Source: Euphorbia lathyris
Taxonomy: Eukaryota > Streptophyta > Magnoliopsida > Malpighiales > Euphorbiaceae
Assembly (NCBI RefSeq): GCF_963576675.1
Contig: NC_088915.1
Coordinates: 30,657,501 to 30,721,500, forward strand
Direction of reading: 5' to 3'
Length of the DNA stretch: 64,000 bases
Shown here: positions 1 to 10,500 of the stretch, piece after piece
Numbering within the stretch: position 1 is the first letter of the stretch
Layout of the letters: each line of letters starts with the position of its first letter
Position numbers and translations under genes: made by a program
The notes under the pieces: model-generated
Database searches by the model: none
What the model was told of the DNA's origin: nothing
The model's input: only the letters and a program-made list of their open reading frames with translations

Positions 1-777
1 AATTTTTAAACAATATTAAAATACACATAATTTCAAAAATTCAAACGAAACGAATTCATATAAAAATTCAGAATTCAAACATAAGTACCGAACTAAAAAA
101 AATCCATCAAATTTACATTTAAACCATAAAGAAATGTAAATAATATTTCGTCAAAATACTTATTACAACATTAATCCATCAAGTTTACATTCAAGTATAA
201 TCTATGTTATATATTTATATTAATATATGTTATAATCTATGTTAAAGATTTTTTTTTAATCTTATAATCTATTTTATATAATATATGTTATATAATTATA
301 TATTAATTTTTTGAAAAAGATTTATATTTATTAAACGGTTCGGTTAACCGTTAACCGCGGTTTTTGAAATTCTAACCCGAAACCGAAACAGAAACCGGTA
401 CCTATATATTTTTTTAACCATTAAAAAAACCACCGATTCGGTTAGCCGCTTTTTCCAGTTTGGATTACCAGTTTTCGGTTCGGTTACCGGTTTGACCGGG
501 TTTTTTGTCCACCCCTAAAAATTAGCCCTTCAAATATAAATTTCCAATTCCGCGAATGTTATCGTTGTATATATGAAAGAATTATTTTCGTATAAGACAA
601 GTTTTAAGGTAATTCAGGGCTATGTTTACATTAACAAAATGTATCACGATTATTGTAAAAATGGATAGATTTTAGTAAAGTCAAACGAAAATATATCTAA
701 TGGATGTCGAAGGTTTATGTGCTCCACCAAGAAATGCAAGAGGTCAACCCCAACATACATAAATCTTTTTATATTGA
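1..777. other. AT-rich intergenic DNA with a CGGTT-rich repeat
   Basis: No gene is seen. Positions about 335-520 are a degenerate CGGTT/AACCG-rich repeat ending in 'gtccaccccta', the kind of terminus found on small plant hAT-like elements; the other end was not located. A related CGGTT/CCGAAA-rich stretch flanks the RPS3 promoter near 24760-24920. The rest is simple AT-rich sequence. Confidence 0.5.
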
Positions 778-791
778 TATAGATAGGTTAG
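778..791. repeat. Left target-site duplication of the RTE LINE
   Basis: The 14 bases tatagataggttag here recur exactly at 4027-4040, just after the TTG tail of the LINE. This marks the insertion boundaries and indicates an insertion recent enough to keep an unchanged duplication. Confidence 0.85.
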
Positions 792-871
792 CCGGTCCCA
801 AGCCCGGACAAAGGAGGAGGGTTGCGGTAGGTTTGTGGCGGCCAGCGTAAAACTTAGTCACATCTTATGAC

Positions 872-3800
872 ATGAACCATAATATAAATACCGTTGGGGC
901 GTTCCCTACTCAGCGACGCGCTGCACTTCCTAGACCCGGGTGTAGTGATAAATGTGCAAGGGTTGCTAGGTCGTCGCCCCGAAGCGGCGCGCCACCCCAG
1001 GACCCGGGGGTGGTGTCAAATATGCAAGGGTTGCGGGTAAATAAGCTAGTCCACGGTAATGGTAGGGGTAGGGGTAAGGGTAGTAGGTTACGCTTTGGGA
1101 CATGGAACATAGGTTCTTTGACAGGAAGATTAGCTGAAATTGTAGATGTTATGAAGAGGAGGAGAATAAATATATTATGCCTACAAGAAACCAAGTGGGT
1201 TGGAGCTAAGGCTAGAGAGATAGCTCCTTGGGGTTATAAGCTTTGGTACTCAGGAAAGGATAAGGGTAGAAATGGAGTAGGTATTCTTATTGATAGGGAG
1301 TATATTGATGAGGTAGTAGCGGTGTCTAGGAAGAGCGATAGAATTATGAGTGTTAAGCTAGTGATAGGGGATGAGGTTGTGAATGTCATTAGTGCATATG
1401 CGCCACAAATAGGATTAGATGTGTCTATAAGACAAGCTTTTTGGGATGACTTAGAGGAAGTGGTGCAACAGGTTCCTAGGGATGAAAAAATGGTACTAGG
1501 GGGTGATCTCAATGGACACGTGGGTTCTAGGCGAGATGGGTTTGAGAGTGTTCATGGAGGGTATGGTTTTGGAGATAAGAATGAAGCAGGAAATGATATT
1601 TTGGAATTCGCATCAGCCTATGACTTGAGTATCATGAACACATGGTTTATGAAGAGAACATCCCACTTAGTGACTTATCGGAGTGGCGGTAATGCGAGCC
1701 AAATTGACTTCTTCTTAGTAAGGAGTGCTTGGAGAAAGAGTTATATTGATTGTAAGGTGATCCCTGGTGAGAGTACGACAACCCAACATAGAGTAGTGGT
1801 GCTAGATTTTCGAAGTAGGAAATGTATAAGAAAACAAACACCTCAAGTAGAGACTAAGATTAAGTGGTGGAAATTGCAAGGGGAGAATCAACAAAAATTT
1901 GTGGATGAGATGACCAAAAAAGATATTTGGACTTGCAATATGGATTCAGATATAGATTCGATATGGAATAAGATGGAGCATAGTATAAGGGAAGTAGCGA
2001 AGGAAGTTCTAGGGGAATCTAAAGGTAGCATGCCACCGGGTAAGGACACATCTTGGTGGACAGAAGAAGTACGACAAGCAGTAAAGAGTAAGAGAGAATC
2101 CTATAAACTATTGGGGAAATGTAGGAGTGACGAGAACTACGAAAAATACAAAGAGGCTAAAAGGGAAGTAAAGAAGGTCATACGAGATGCTAGAGCAAAG
2201 GTGAATCAGGATCTGTATACAAGATTGGATACGAAAGAAGGGGAAAGAGACATATATAGAAATGCTCGGATGAGAGATAGGAAGACGCGAGATCTCAGAA
2301 AAGTTAAATGTGTGAAGGATGTGGACCAGAAAGTCCTAGTTGGAGATAAGGATATCAAGGAACGATGGAGGTCCTATTTTGATGACTTATTTAATGGAGA
2401 TCGCCAACAAGATGTTGGAGATATAAGTTTTTATCACGATATGATAAATCATGAATGCCTGCGGAGAATTCAAAAGGGTGAAGTCAAAATGGCATTAAGT
2501 AAGATGAAGTTGAAGAAAGCAGTAGGACCTGATGGCATCCCTATTGAGATTTGGAGATGTTTGGGAGAAAGAGGAATCGAATGGTTGACGACGTTCTTCA
2601 ACAAAATTTGGAGGAACAATAAGATGCCATCAGAATGGAGGAAAAGTACCTTAATCCCTTTGTATAAGAACAAAGGCGATGTCCAAGATTGTGCCAACTA
2701 TCGGGGAATCAAATTAATGAGTCACACTATGAAACTTTGGGAGCGAGTGATTGAACAAAGGCTAAGGAGGACGGTGAAGATCTCGGAAAACCAGTTTGGC
2801 TTTATGCCGGGAAGATCAACTATGGAAGCCATCCATCTAATGAGACAATTGATGGAGCACTATCGAAATAAGAAGAAAGACTTGCATATGGTTTTCATTG
2901 ACTTGGAGAAAGCATATGATAAGGTACCAAGGGAAGTACTTTGGTGGGCCTTGATAAGGAAAGGCATTTCGCGGAAATATATTGACATCATAAAGGACAT
3001 GTATGAGGGAGTATGCACGAGTGTACGTACTAGTGTTGGGAAGACTGAAGAGTTTCCTATTACGATTGGAGTGCATCAAGGTTCCGCACTAAGCCCATTT
3101 CTTTTTGCCATCGTTATGGATGAACTAACAAGTTCACTTCAAGATGGTATACCATGGTGCATGTTGTTTGCAGATGATATTGTGTTGGTTGAGGAGACGA
3201 AAGAAGGAGTGGAGATGAAGTTGGAACTATGGAGGCAAACTCTAGAATCTAGAGGCTTTAAGTTGAGTCGAAGTAAGACAGAATATTTGGAGTGTAAGTT
3301 TAGCGGCCGTAGGAGTAGGGAGACAGGGACAATCATCCTAGATGGGAGAGTTGTTCAGGCCTCGGATTGCTTTCGGTATTTAGGATCTATTATCCAAACG
3401 GATGGAGAAGTAGATGGAGATGTTGCTCATAGGATTAAAGCTGGTTGGTCGAAGTGGAAGAGTGCTACGGGTTTCCTTTGTGATCCCGGCATGCCTAATA
3501 GATTGAAGGGAAAATTCTACCGGACGGCAATTAGACCAGCATTGTTATATGGTACGGAGTGTTGGGCAGTGAAACACTGCCACATCCATAAGATGTCGGT
3601 GGCGGAGATGCGTATGTTGAGATGGATGTGTGGTCACACGAGAAAGGACCGGGTGCGTAATGAAATAATTAGGACAAAAGTAGGGGTCACATCTATTGAG
3701 AATAAAATGAGAGAAAACCGACTAAGGTGGTTTGGCCATGTGAGACGTAGAGCGCTTGATGCGCCGGTTAGGAGAACCGAAGAGTGGCAAAGGGATGTAG

Positions 3801-3940
3801 TGGTGAGGGGTAGGGGAAGACCTAAGCAAACTTGGAGGAGGGTGATCGAGAGTGATATGAGTTTATTGGGAATTGAGGAAAATATGGTAGTGGATAGGAC
3901 GGAGTGGAGGGAGCGAATCTGTGTCGCTGACACGACTTGA
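872..3940 (+). CDS. RTE LINE polyprotein: apurinic-type endonuclease plus reverse transcriptase
   Basis: The 1022-residue protein would nick target DNA and copy the element's RNA at the nick. The first ~70 residues are low-complexity and basic. An exonuclease-endonuclease-phosphatase domain follows (about 73-315): [34 protein letters not shown] and a late HRVVVLDF contain the expected catalytic Asn, Glu, Asp and His positions. The reverse transcriptase (about 540-830) shows [41 protein letters not shown] and the active-site FADD. The basic C-terminal part (about 900-1000) has the RWFGHVRR and GRGRPKQTW blocks common to plant RTE proteins. The ATG at 872 opens the frame 80 bases after the element start; a start nearer the endonuclease would also work. 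Length and all motifs are complete. Confidence 0.93.
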   Translation: MNHNINTVGAFPTQRRAALPRPGCSDKCARVARSSPRSGAPPQDPGVVSNMQGLRVNKLVHGNGRGRGKGSRLRFGTWNIGSLTGRLAEIVDVMKRRRINILCLQETKWVGAKAREIAPWGYKLWYSGKDKGRNGVGILIDREYIDEVVAVSRKSDRIMSVKLVIGDEVVNVISAYAPQIGLDVSIRQAFWDDLEEVVQQVPRDEKMVLGGDLNGHVGSRRDGFESVHGGYGFGDKNEAGNDILEFASAYDLSIMNTWFMKRTSHLVTYRSGGNASQIDFFLVRSAWRKSYIDCKVIPGESTTTQHRVVVLDFRSRKCIRKQTPQVETKIKWWKLQGENQQKFVDEMTKKDIWTCNMDSDIDSIWNKMEHSIREVAKEVLGESKGSMPPGKDTSWWTEEVRQAVKSKRESYKLLGKCRSDENYEKYKEAKREVKKVIRDARAKVNQDLYTRLDTKEGERDIYRNARMRDRKTRDLRKVKCVKDVDQKVLVGDKDIKERWRSYFDDLFNGDRQQDVGDISFYHDMINHECLRRIQKGEVKMALSKMKLKKAVGPDGIPIEIWRCLGERGIEWLTTFFNKIWRNNKMPSEWRKSTLIPLYKNKGDVQDCANYRGIKLMSHTMKLWERVIEQRLRRTVKISENQFGFMPGRSTMEAIHLMRQLMEHYRNKKKDLHMVFIDLEKAYDKVPREVLWWALIRKGISRKYIDIIKDMYEGVCTSVRTSVGKTEEFPITIGVHQGSALSPFLFAIVMDELTSSLQDGIPWCMLFADDIVLVEETKEGVEMKLELWRQTLESRGFKLSRSKTEYLECKFSGRRSRETGTIILDGRVVQASDCFRYLGSIIQTDGEVDGDVAHRIKAGWSKWKSATGFLCDPGMPNRLKGKFYRTAIRPALLYGTECWAVKHCHIHKMSVAEMRMLRWMCGHTRKDRVRNEIIRTKVGVTSIENKMRENRLRWFGHVRRRALDAPVRRTEEWQRDVVVRGRGRPKQTWRRVIESDMSLLGIEENMVVDRTEWRERICVADTT

Positions 3941-3977
3941 TTTTCACGGTTTTATATGATGGTTCATGTTAGCCGAC

Positions 3978-4026
3978 CCCGAATCATTTCGGGACTAAGG
4001 CTTTGTTGTTGTTGTTGTTGTTGTTG
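3978..4026 (+). other. RTE 3' end: stem-loop and (TTG)8 tail
   Basis: A perfect 6-bp stem (cccgaa/ttcggg, loop tcat, 3978-3993) is followed by eight TTG units (4003-4026). In RTE LINEs the 3' UTR and tail are thought to be where the reverse transcriptase recognises its RNA; that role is inferred from the family. Confidence 0.7.
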
Positions 4027-4040
4027 TATAGATAGGTTAG
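4027..4040. repeat. Right target-site duplication of the RTE LINE
   Basis: Identical to 778-791 (tatagataggttag). Confidence 0.85.
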
Positions 4041-4317
4041 GTGCTCCATCAACAAACAAACACAAGAATTGTCATTCTTTTGGTAGCCGCTTTCTCCATT
4101 AAGTTTCATCCCACATGCACCTATTACCTCATTTTCAATGGGTAAATTACATGCATGGCTACTAAACTTTGCCTTTTTTAACGGTATGACTAGTAAACTT
4201 CAAAATTTAATATATAAGTCACTCAACTTTACACTTTTTAATATCGATGGTCACTGTGACAGTTAACCAGCTTTTTCTACCATTGACTCCTCTTTTACAT
4301 CGGTTATTTTTTAATTC
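4041..4317. other. Intergenic sequence with a MITE-like repeat
   Basis: About 4140-4262 belongs to a repeat beginning 'ggtaaattacatgcatgg', similar in style to the foldback element at 18494-18900. No coding potential could be supported here, though it lies where the 3' end of the MULE gene would be expected. Confidence 0.4.
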
Positions 4318-4567
4318 TGATTTCACCCTCCTCATCATCTTAATTTTGAATAATTCAAATATTGTTATCATCCATTTATCTTTTGCATCTAGAATGTTCT
4401 TATTCAATGATTCGCAGATGTTGTTCAAAAAAATATCGCATTGAGTTGTGACAATGAAGAATTCCCTTGACCAATACTGACTAGGCCTTTCCCTTAGCCA
4501 TTCTCTAGCATATGTTGATCTTTCTGCAATTTTTTCCAGCCATCTGTTTAATTGAGCCTCGTAAGGA
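4318..4567 (-). pseudogene. MULE transposase fragment, C-terminal part
   Basis: The minus strand is open over this stretch and reads with MULE signatures: a block with EWLRERPSQYWSREFF, followed by CDIFLNNICES and NKNILDAKDKWM. These match the part of Mutator-like transposases after the DDE region (consensus like A-EWL...hWsRs.F, NN-ESFN-.I..AR.kPI). It is separated from the upstream exons (5678 onward on this strand) by about 1.1 kb of inserted or intronic DNA. It is an isolated remnant of the broken MULE gene that extends to 18330. Confidence 0.75.
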
Positions 4568-5677
4568 GCCTGTGGTCTTCAAAATGGAGTGACACTAGCA
4601 AGTGCACTAGGTCCTAAGTAATAAAGTGAAATTATATTATCGTCTCCACATGGATAGAAATGCTAGAAATTATCAAGCTTCTTTATAGAACAATCTGGTT
4701 CTTAGAACAGTGGATTGGTTTTAACTATTAGTGTAAGAAAAGTGACTGATGGACTAAGTCTAAACTTTAACAAACAAATGATTTATCTACGGACTACTAC
4801 GCATGCAACTTAAGAAAGGATTTGACTCAAGAATAAATAGAACATGCAGGAAGTGCAACCAGACGGCTGGTGAACAAGTGGATTTTCCCCCTATTGAGCA
4901 ATATGAAGTGCATAGATCCCAAGTGACTCTCACTAATCTCACCAAGGTCAGGTCTCCCATGTTCTAGAGATTCTTATAAGAGCATGCAAACTAGTATAAA
5001 ATGTGGGCTCGTAAGAACTCTTATGCATTAAGAGCAAGAGAGCAATTAGCCTTAAAACTAAAAACCCCGGGCACAACAAGTGATCGTGTCTCCATCCTCA
5101 ACTAGTGTGTGTTAGGTTGCATTTTCTTTTATCTAACCCGAGTCTCCTCCGCGGTCACCCAACTAAGGGATAGGCTAGCTAGACCTATCATGAATTGAGT
5201 GCCCAGCCTAACAATCATCTAATAGTGTTCTTGCATACAATAGGGGCGGACTACCACCTGCCTCAACCAGCCTTAGGCCGGCTTCAGCCTGTTGAGTGAC
5301 TACTCACTCATGCTCATACTTGAACCATAAAAGTAATGTATTAAACACATTCAAGGACAATTAAATTGAAAAGGTGTGAGATTGCTAAGAATCTCACTCC
5401 TAAGAGTACACACTTGAAAACCTAAAACAAGTACTGAAAACTAAGTGAAGTGATTATTCCCTAGCTTCCTACATTAGGCTATAAAAAGGGATACAACACA
5501 ATAAAAAGAAAATACAAACAAAGCTTAGGAAATCCGGAAAGAACAGTCTGCTGCCTGTAAGAGCAGTCTGGCAGAACAAACAAATGTTACAGAAAAAGAC
5601 AATCCTGCTTAGTCAGGAAAAAACAGCACAAGCAGACAAAAACTGCTCACAAAAGACAATGTTTTAACTTTCCAAAA
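4568..5677. other. Noncoding insertion in the MULE gene, LTR-like
   Basis: About 1.1 kb without coding potential lies between two fragments of the MULE gene. It includes 'tgacactagcaagtgcactagg' style sequence near 4600, a pyrimidine/purine-rich leader-like part, and a TATA-like 'ctataaaaaggg' at 5491-5502. It may be an inserted retroelement fragment or a long intron; no matching terminal repeats were found. Confidence 0.35.
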
Positions 5678-6380
5678 CCACTAAAGAGACATGCAAAGAC
5701 TTTTTCTTCATGGAGACTTGTGGTTTCAGCATTGGAACTCCTTTTTCTTCTTCCCTAAGTCTGGTCACGTGATCCCCCATTTCTCCATCAGTTTGACTAT
5801 TCCTTGACTTCTCAGCGCAGGCAGAAGCTTCCGAGAACAACCTGCACAGACAAGGCAAATTATGAGGATTTTAGCAATAGATTAAGTCTAATTAGTATGC
5901 TTTTTAGCCATTAATTCCGTGATTATCATAGCATAATTTTCACTTATCAGAGCCCAAGCAACATTCCATAAAAGGTCTTTCAGTGCCTTCCCTTTGAACT
6001 TTTGTCTAAAGTTTGTGTACATATAACGTACACATAACATATGAGCAGCATTAGGGAATAATGTCTCTTATTCTCCTATCAACCCCTGTAAAAGAGAACA
6101 TCAGAATTACAAGCAAAGAATGTCCATCTCTTCATATATAAAACAACGAAGAACATTACCTTCTGCCTATCGGACATAAAAGTCCAATTGATGTTGTCAT
6201 TTATCTCCAGATCAACAGCAATGAGCTCTAAGAACCAAGTTCATGTCTCTTTACTCTCTATTTCAACTATTCCATATGCGATGGGAGAAATATAGTCGTT
6301 TGGATCAATTCCAACTGTTGATAGAAGTTGTCCCCCATGCGTACCCTTCAACCAACACCCACTAAAGAGACATGCAAAGA
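5678..6380 (-). repeat. Tandem duplication inside the MULE gene, copy 1
   Basis: This segment repeats in direct orientation at 6381-7062, offset by 702-703 bases, with few differences. Both copies start at 'ccactaaagagacatgcaaag' and run to 'caaccaacacc'. On the minus strand each copy contains the beginning of the DDE block (GCWLKGTHGGQLLSTVG) and the following SDRQK exon. Copy 1 ends in a partial third repetition of the 22-base start (6359-6380). Confidence 0.9.
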
Positions 6381-7062
6381 CCACTAAAGAGACATGCAAA
6401 GACTTTTTCTTCATGGAGACTTGTGGTTTCAGCATTGGAACTCCTTTTTCTCCTTCCCCAAGTCTGGTCACGTGATCCCCCATTTCTCCATCAGTTTGAC
6501 TATTCCTTGACTTCTCAGCGCAGGCAGAAGCTTCCGAGAACAAGCTGCACAGACAAGGCAAATTATGAGGATTTTGGCAATAGATTAAGTCTAATTATTA
6601 TGCTTTTTAGCCATTAATTCCGTGATTATCATAGCATAATTTTCACTTATCAGAGCCCGAGCAACATTCCATAAAAGGTCTTTCAATGCCTTCCCTTTGA
6701 ACTTTTGTCTAAAGTTTGTGTACATATAACGTACACATAACATATGAGCAGAATTAGGGAATAATGTCTCTTATTCTCCTATCAACCCCTGTAAAAGAGA
6801 ACATCAGAATTACAAGCAAAGAATGTCCATCTCTTCATATATAAAACAACGAAGAACATTACCTTCTGCCTATCGGACATAAAAGTCCAATTGATGTTGT
6901 CATTTATCTTCAGATCAACAGCAATGAGCTCTAAGAACCAAGTTCATGTCTCTTTACTCTCTATTTCAACTATTCCATATGCGATGGGAGAAATATAGTC
7001 GTTTGGATCAATTCCAACTGTTGATAGAAGTTGTCCCCCATGCGTACCCTTCAACCAACACC
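6381..7062 (-). repeat. Tandem duplication inside the MULE gene, copy 2
   Basis: Second copy of the ~702-bp unit at 5678-6380. This copy joins in frame to the upstream exon at 7063-7209 on the minus strand, so it is the ancestral context and copy 1 is the extra one. Confidence 0.9.
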
Positions 7063-7265
7063 CATCCAAGCAAATCAAAGACCTACAACCTGCATTCAAA
7101 GCATTTTTTAATGCACCCAGACACATGTAAATGCCAACAAACCTACCATCTTTATATCTTCCAGTCACAGTACTGCCAAGGTTGGTTCTCAAAATTTCAG
7201 CCTATATCTACAATACAATAAACATAAGTAACATTACAAATAGTAGAAACATATCTGAATGTATT

Positions 7266-7270
7266 ATCAT
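7266..7270. repeat. Target-site duplication (ATCAT), left
   Basis: The five bases before the TG-CA LTR unit are atcat, repeated at 15122-15126 directly after it. Joining the flanks through one ATCAT restores a continuous MULE reading frame, which supports the boundary. Confidence 0.85.
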
Positions 7271-7632
7271 TGTCGCACCCTGGCTTCCGATTTTTCACAG
7301 GTCGGGGTGCGTGGCCGGCTCGATCCGCCTTTCTCGTGTTTTAGGTTTCGAGTCGCCACCAATCATCACTTGGGGATACGCGTGCGGGTGTGATTGGTCG
7401 CCCTATCTGTTTGGATTGACTCTGTATGGTTTGATTTCGACAAGGATGGTCTTCGGAGAGATTCAAAGGTTCGTTTTTCCGGTTACGTGTAGGGAAGAGA
7501 TATGATCTCACCCTACCCCGCCCGACGTATCGATACTATTGTGATATTATGTGTTGGCTATTGCTTTGCTTTGAATTGTCGATATAGGCCAGGTACTCGC
7601 GCGTGTTCTAGGTTTATTGGGTTTAGGTTTGA

Positions 7633-7985
7633 ATTCTAATGACGTTTTCACATCAATTAGAATTAATTTGATTATGGATTCGAACGACGTTTTCACATCG
7701 ATCCGAACTAGTTTAGTTATGAATTCGGATGACGTTTTCACATCGATCCAAATTAATTTTATGAATTCGGATGACGTTTTCACATCAGTCCGGACTGATT
7801 TGATTACAGATTCGGATGACACTTTCACATCGATCCGAACTAATTTGGTTATAGATTCGGATGACGTTTTCACATCAATCCGAACTGATTTGGTTTACGA
7901 ATTCGAATGACGTTTTCACATCGATCCGAATTAATTTAGTTATGAATTTGGATGACGTTTTCATATCGATCCGAATTAGTTTTGG
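7633..7985. repeat. Minisatellite, about 8 copies of a 45-bp unit
   Basis: The core 'gacgttttcacatc' recurs at about 7641, 7686, 7731, 7773, 7818, 7863, 7909 and 7954, a spacing of 45 (42-46) bases, each followed by a variant of 'gatccgaactaatttggttat'. Because 45 is a multiple of 3, one plus frame stays open over the array, but nothing else suggests a protein. Large LTRs often contain such internal tandem repeats. Confidence 0.9.
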
Positions 7986-8560
7986 TTTATTATATCTCAA
8001 GATGACATTTGAAATAAATTTTATTTTGGTTTGAAATCGTGTATATCACATATACACGACGCATTTATTAAAACCCGATTTAGTTAACATACATGACATG
8101 TATGTCGAAAAATGAACACTTAATTAAATTGACAGATTTAATTAATCTAGTGGAAAAATTAAATTGATCTACTCACAATTAAAATTGAATTAGACTAATT
8201 AATATAAAAATTTATTCTAAGTCAATTTTTAGTTATGGGAGGATCAAACTAATGAGCAAGTAAGTATACATGCATATTATTTAAGTTGCAAACTTTTTCT
8301 TTGGCCCATTAAATGAGACTCAAGGCCCCAAATTCATTTTAATTAGGGGAATTTACAGAGAAATTCACATTTTAAAAATTATTTACAAGTTTGTAAAAAA
8401 AATTATGAATTATGTCAATCCTAATAATCTTTGGCAGTTACCATTTTTTTTACGCCATTTCACCAACTAACTCTCTTACAGAATTTGACATTTGCAAGAT
8501 AAAAACTTATATTTTTAATATATTACTAATTAAAATACCAGTGTTGATTAAATAATAAAT
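7986..8560. other. AT-rich noncoding part of the LTR
   Basis: No gene or clear repeat was seen beyond short AT-rich motifs. Confidence 0.4.
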
Positions 8561-8561
8561 A

Positions 8562-8588
8562 CTAGTTTTTGACCCGTGCTATGCACGG
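8562..8588 (-). mobile_element. Helitron 3' terminus
   Basis: Read on the minus strand: a hairpin ccgtgc-ata-gcacgg (8574-8588), eight bases, then CTAG, followed by T. A short GC-rich hairpin roughly 10 bases before a terminal CTRR, with insertion next to T, is the hallmark of Helitron 3' ends. The element would extend rightwards from here; a 5' end starting TCTATATATA near 8706 is possible, and that motif recurs with each repeat block downstream. No Rep/helicase gene is present, so it is non-autonomous. Confidence 0.7.
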
Positions 8589-8645
8589 ATTCATCTTAAT
8601 ATATAAATATTAATAAAAATATAATTAATAATTACAATTAATGAT

Positions 8646-9520
8646 ATAAAAAAGGAGGAAGTGACACCTCAGCTCCATCGTTACTGTTTTATATTATATA
8701 TAGATATGCAAAGAAATAGAGAGATTTTAGGGACTAATTTAAATTATGTAGAACTTTTAGATATAGATATGCAGGGAATTAGAGATATTTTAGGGATTAA
8801 TTTAAATTATGCAGAACTTTTAGATATAGATATACAGAAAATTAGAGAGATTTTAGGGGTTAATTTAAATTATGTAGAACTTTTAGATATAGATATGCAG
8901 AGAATTAGAGAGATTTTAGGGATTAATTTAAATTCTGTAGAACTCTTAGATATAGTACAGATAAAATAATCTTTTTATAAATAAATATAATAATATAACT
9001 CAAGTTAATATATTATATTTTATATTATATTTTTTATCAGTAAAAAAGGAGGGAGTGACACCTCAGCTCCATCGTTACTGTTTTATATTATATATATAGA
9101 TAGATATGCAGAGAATTAGAGAGATTTTAGGGATTAATTTAAATTATGTAGAACTCTTAGATATAATACGGATAAAATAATCTTTTTATAAATAAATATA
9201 ATAATATAACTAAAGTTAATATATTATATTTTTTATCAGTAAAAAATGAGGAAGTGACACCTCAGCTCCATCGTTACTGTTTTATATAGAATATAGATAT
9301 GCATAGAATTAGAGGGATTTTAGGGATTAATTTAAATTATGTAGAACTTTTAGATATAGATATGCAGGGAATTAGAGATATTTTAGGGATTAATTTAAAT
9401 TATGTATAACTTTTAGATATAGATATGCAGAGAATTAGAGAGATTTTAGGGATTAATTTAAATTATGTAGATCTTTTAGATATAGTACAGATAAAATAAT
9501 CTTTTTATAAATAAATATAA
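8646..9520. repeat. Higher-order repeat built from 63-bp units
   Basis: A module starting 'gacacctcagctccatcg' (8663, 9057, 9256, then 10096 beyond a LINE insertion, and once inverted near 11835) is followed by different numbers of a 63-bp unit beginning 'gatatgcagagaattagag': four units from 8703, one from 9103, three from 9296. An AT-rich linker follows each. The 63-bp unit is a multiple of 3, so the four-copy block is an open frame of a 21-residue repeat; no start context or homology supports translation. Confidence 0.85.
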
Positions 9521-10020
9521 TTTTTTTTTTTTTTGGTAAGAAGGGAAGAAAAGAAACAAACAAACAAAAACCTAACCCGGGATCAGTCTAGGAAGACTGA
9601 CCCCAATCCTATCCTCAAGAAGAGAAGGTAACAGAAAAGAAGGAGGAACGGAAAGGGTAGAAACACCTAACATCCCCCCATGCCCAGCAGCTGCCAAGCG
9701 ATCCGCCACGCGGTTTTGCTCCCTATAAATATGGGAGAAGGTAAGAGAATCGAAGGCAGGACGAAGCCTCAAGATGACTTTAATGAGATTCTGACTCTTA
9801 AGACAAACAGCCTGTCTATCCGAAATCCTGTTGATAGCCTCCAAATTGTCAGACTCCACCGAAAGTCTTTTAACACCCATGCGAATGGCGAGTTTAATGC
9901 CAGACAAGATCCCCCAGAGTTCTGCAGTAAAGGAGGAGCCCGTACCTAAGTTATGGATAAACCCAGCCAGCCAGGCGCCACCAGCATCCCGAAGAACTCC
10001 ACCAGCAGCAATTCTGCCAT
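9521..10020 (-). mobile_element. 5'-truncated L1-type LINE, RNase H end
   Basis: On the minus strand the fragment reads an RNase H-like domain: GGVLRDAGGAWLAGF, then AELWGILSGIKLA (catalytic Glu), VESDNLEAI (catalytic Asp), and IYREQNRVADRLA near the end. It stops at LPRLIPG, followed by a short 3' UTR and a 14-base poly(A) (poly-T at 9521-9534 on the plus strand). The first catalytic Asp is lost by 5' truncation at about 10020. Probable target duplication: aaatataa (9513-9520) and atatataa (10022-10029). It inserted into the 63-bp repeat family. Confidence 0.85.
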
Positions 10021-10500
10021 TATATATAATAATATAACTAAATTTAATATATTATATTTTATATTATATTTTTTATCAGTAAAAAAGGAGGAAGTGACAC
10101 CTCAGCTCCATCGTTACTGTTTTATATTATATATAAATTATTATAATTATGAATTTTATGTAAACAACCCTTTTAATATGTCTAAATAAAAGATAAAGGG
10201 CTTAATGAACCAAAAATTGAAAGATCAGGGACTTAATTATGCTTTTTGTCGTTTAGTTTTTTGAAACTATCTAAAATAATGTATCTAAAATATTTTACTG
10301 TGTTATTAATATAGTTGCAAAAAAAAAAAAAAGTACGAAACTACTCCAATTTATCGACAAACTGATTTAGAAGATCCAATATAGCTAACTAATAGTTAAA
10401 TAAATCATTTTAAATTTTCGGTAGTGTACAATTAAAATTGATCTTGCTTAGAAATTATACGAATTAAATCAACATTAATCTAAGTTATATATAATTTTAT
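9726..10500. repeat. Permuted inverted duplication, left copy
   Basis: Segment L-R (9726-10177, LINE part plus repeat linker) and segment X (10173-10500) lie side by side here. Both recur inverted at 11757-12534, but in the permuted order R'-L'-X'. The left copy keeps the LINE 3' end and poly(A), which the right copy lacks, so the LINE part here is the original. Confidence 0.85.

Larger units (their letters stand above)
792..4026 (+). mobile_element. Full-length RTE-clade non-LTR retrotransposon (LINE)
   Basis: A 3.2-kb element lies between two identical 14-bp duplications. It has a short 5' leader (from 'ccggtcccaagcccgg'), one long ORF (872-3940), a short 3' UTR, and a tail of eight TTG units instead of poly(A). 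A single ORF of about 1000 codons with endonuclease and reverse transcriptase, plus a short-repeat 3' tail, is the layout of plant RTE elements. No frameshift or stop interrupts the ORF, so it may be autonomous. Confidence 0.93.
5678..7270 (-). pseudogene. MULE transposase fragment, catalytic (DDE) region with internal duplication
   Basis: Read on the minus strand, an exon around 7209-6945 encodes AEILRTNLGSTV, then GIYMCLGALKNALNAGCRSL, then LDGCWLKGTHGGQLLSTVG and PIAYGIVEIESKET. That is the start of the Mutator-like DDE domain with its first Asp. A further segment reads FLELIAVDL...INWTFMSDRQK. A later one gives a histidine/cysteine block (PNAAHMLCVRYMY) and KFKGKALKDLLWNVA. The reading is interrupted by introns or decay, and the DDE start is present twice because of the 702-bp duplication. 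Its 5' part continues at 15122 after removal of the LTR insertion. Confidence 0.85.

Noticed and set aside
910..3933. Several minus-strand ORFs opposite the RTE ORF
   Set aside because: They overlap a clear plus-strand endonuclease/RT and have no domain features; they are antisense shadows.
7617..7910. CRISPR-like array at the 45-bp minisatellite
   Set aside because: The repeats are contiguous with no unique spacers, and the organism is a plant.
8661..8969. 102-aa ORF made of a 21-residue repeat
   Set aside because: It follows entirely from a noncoding 63-bp tandem repeat; other modules of the same family break the frame.
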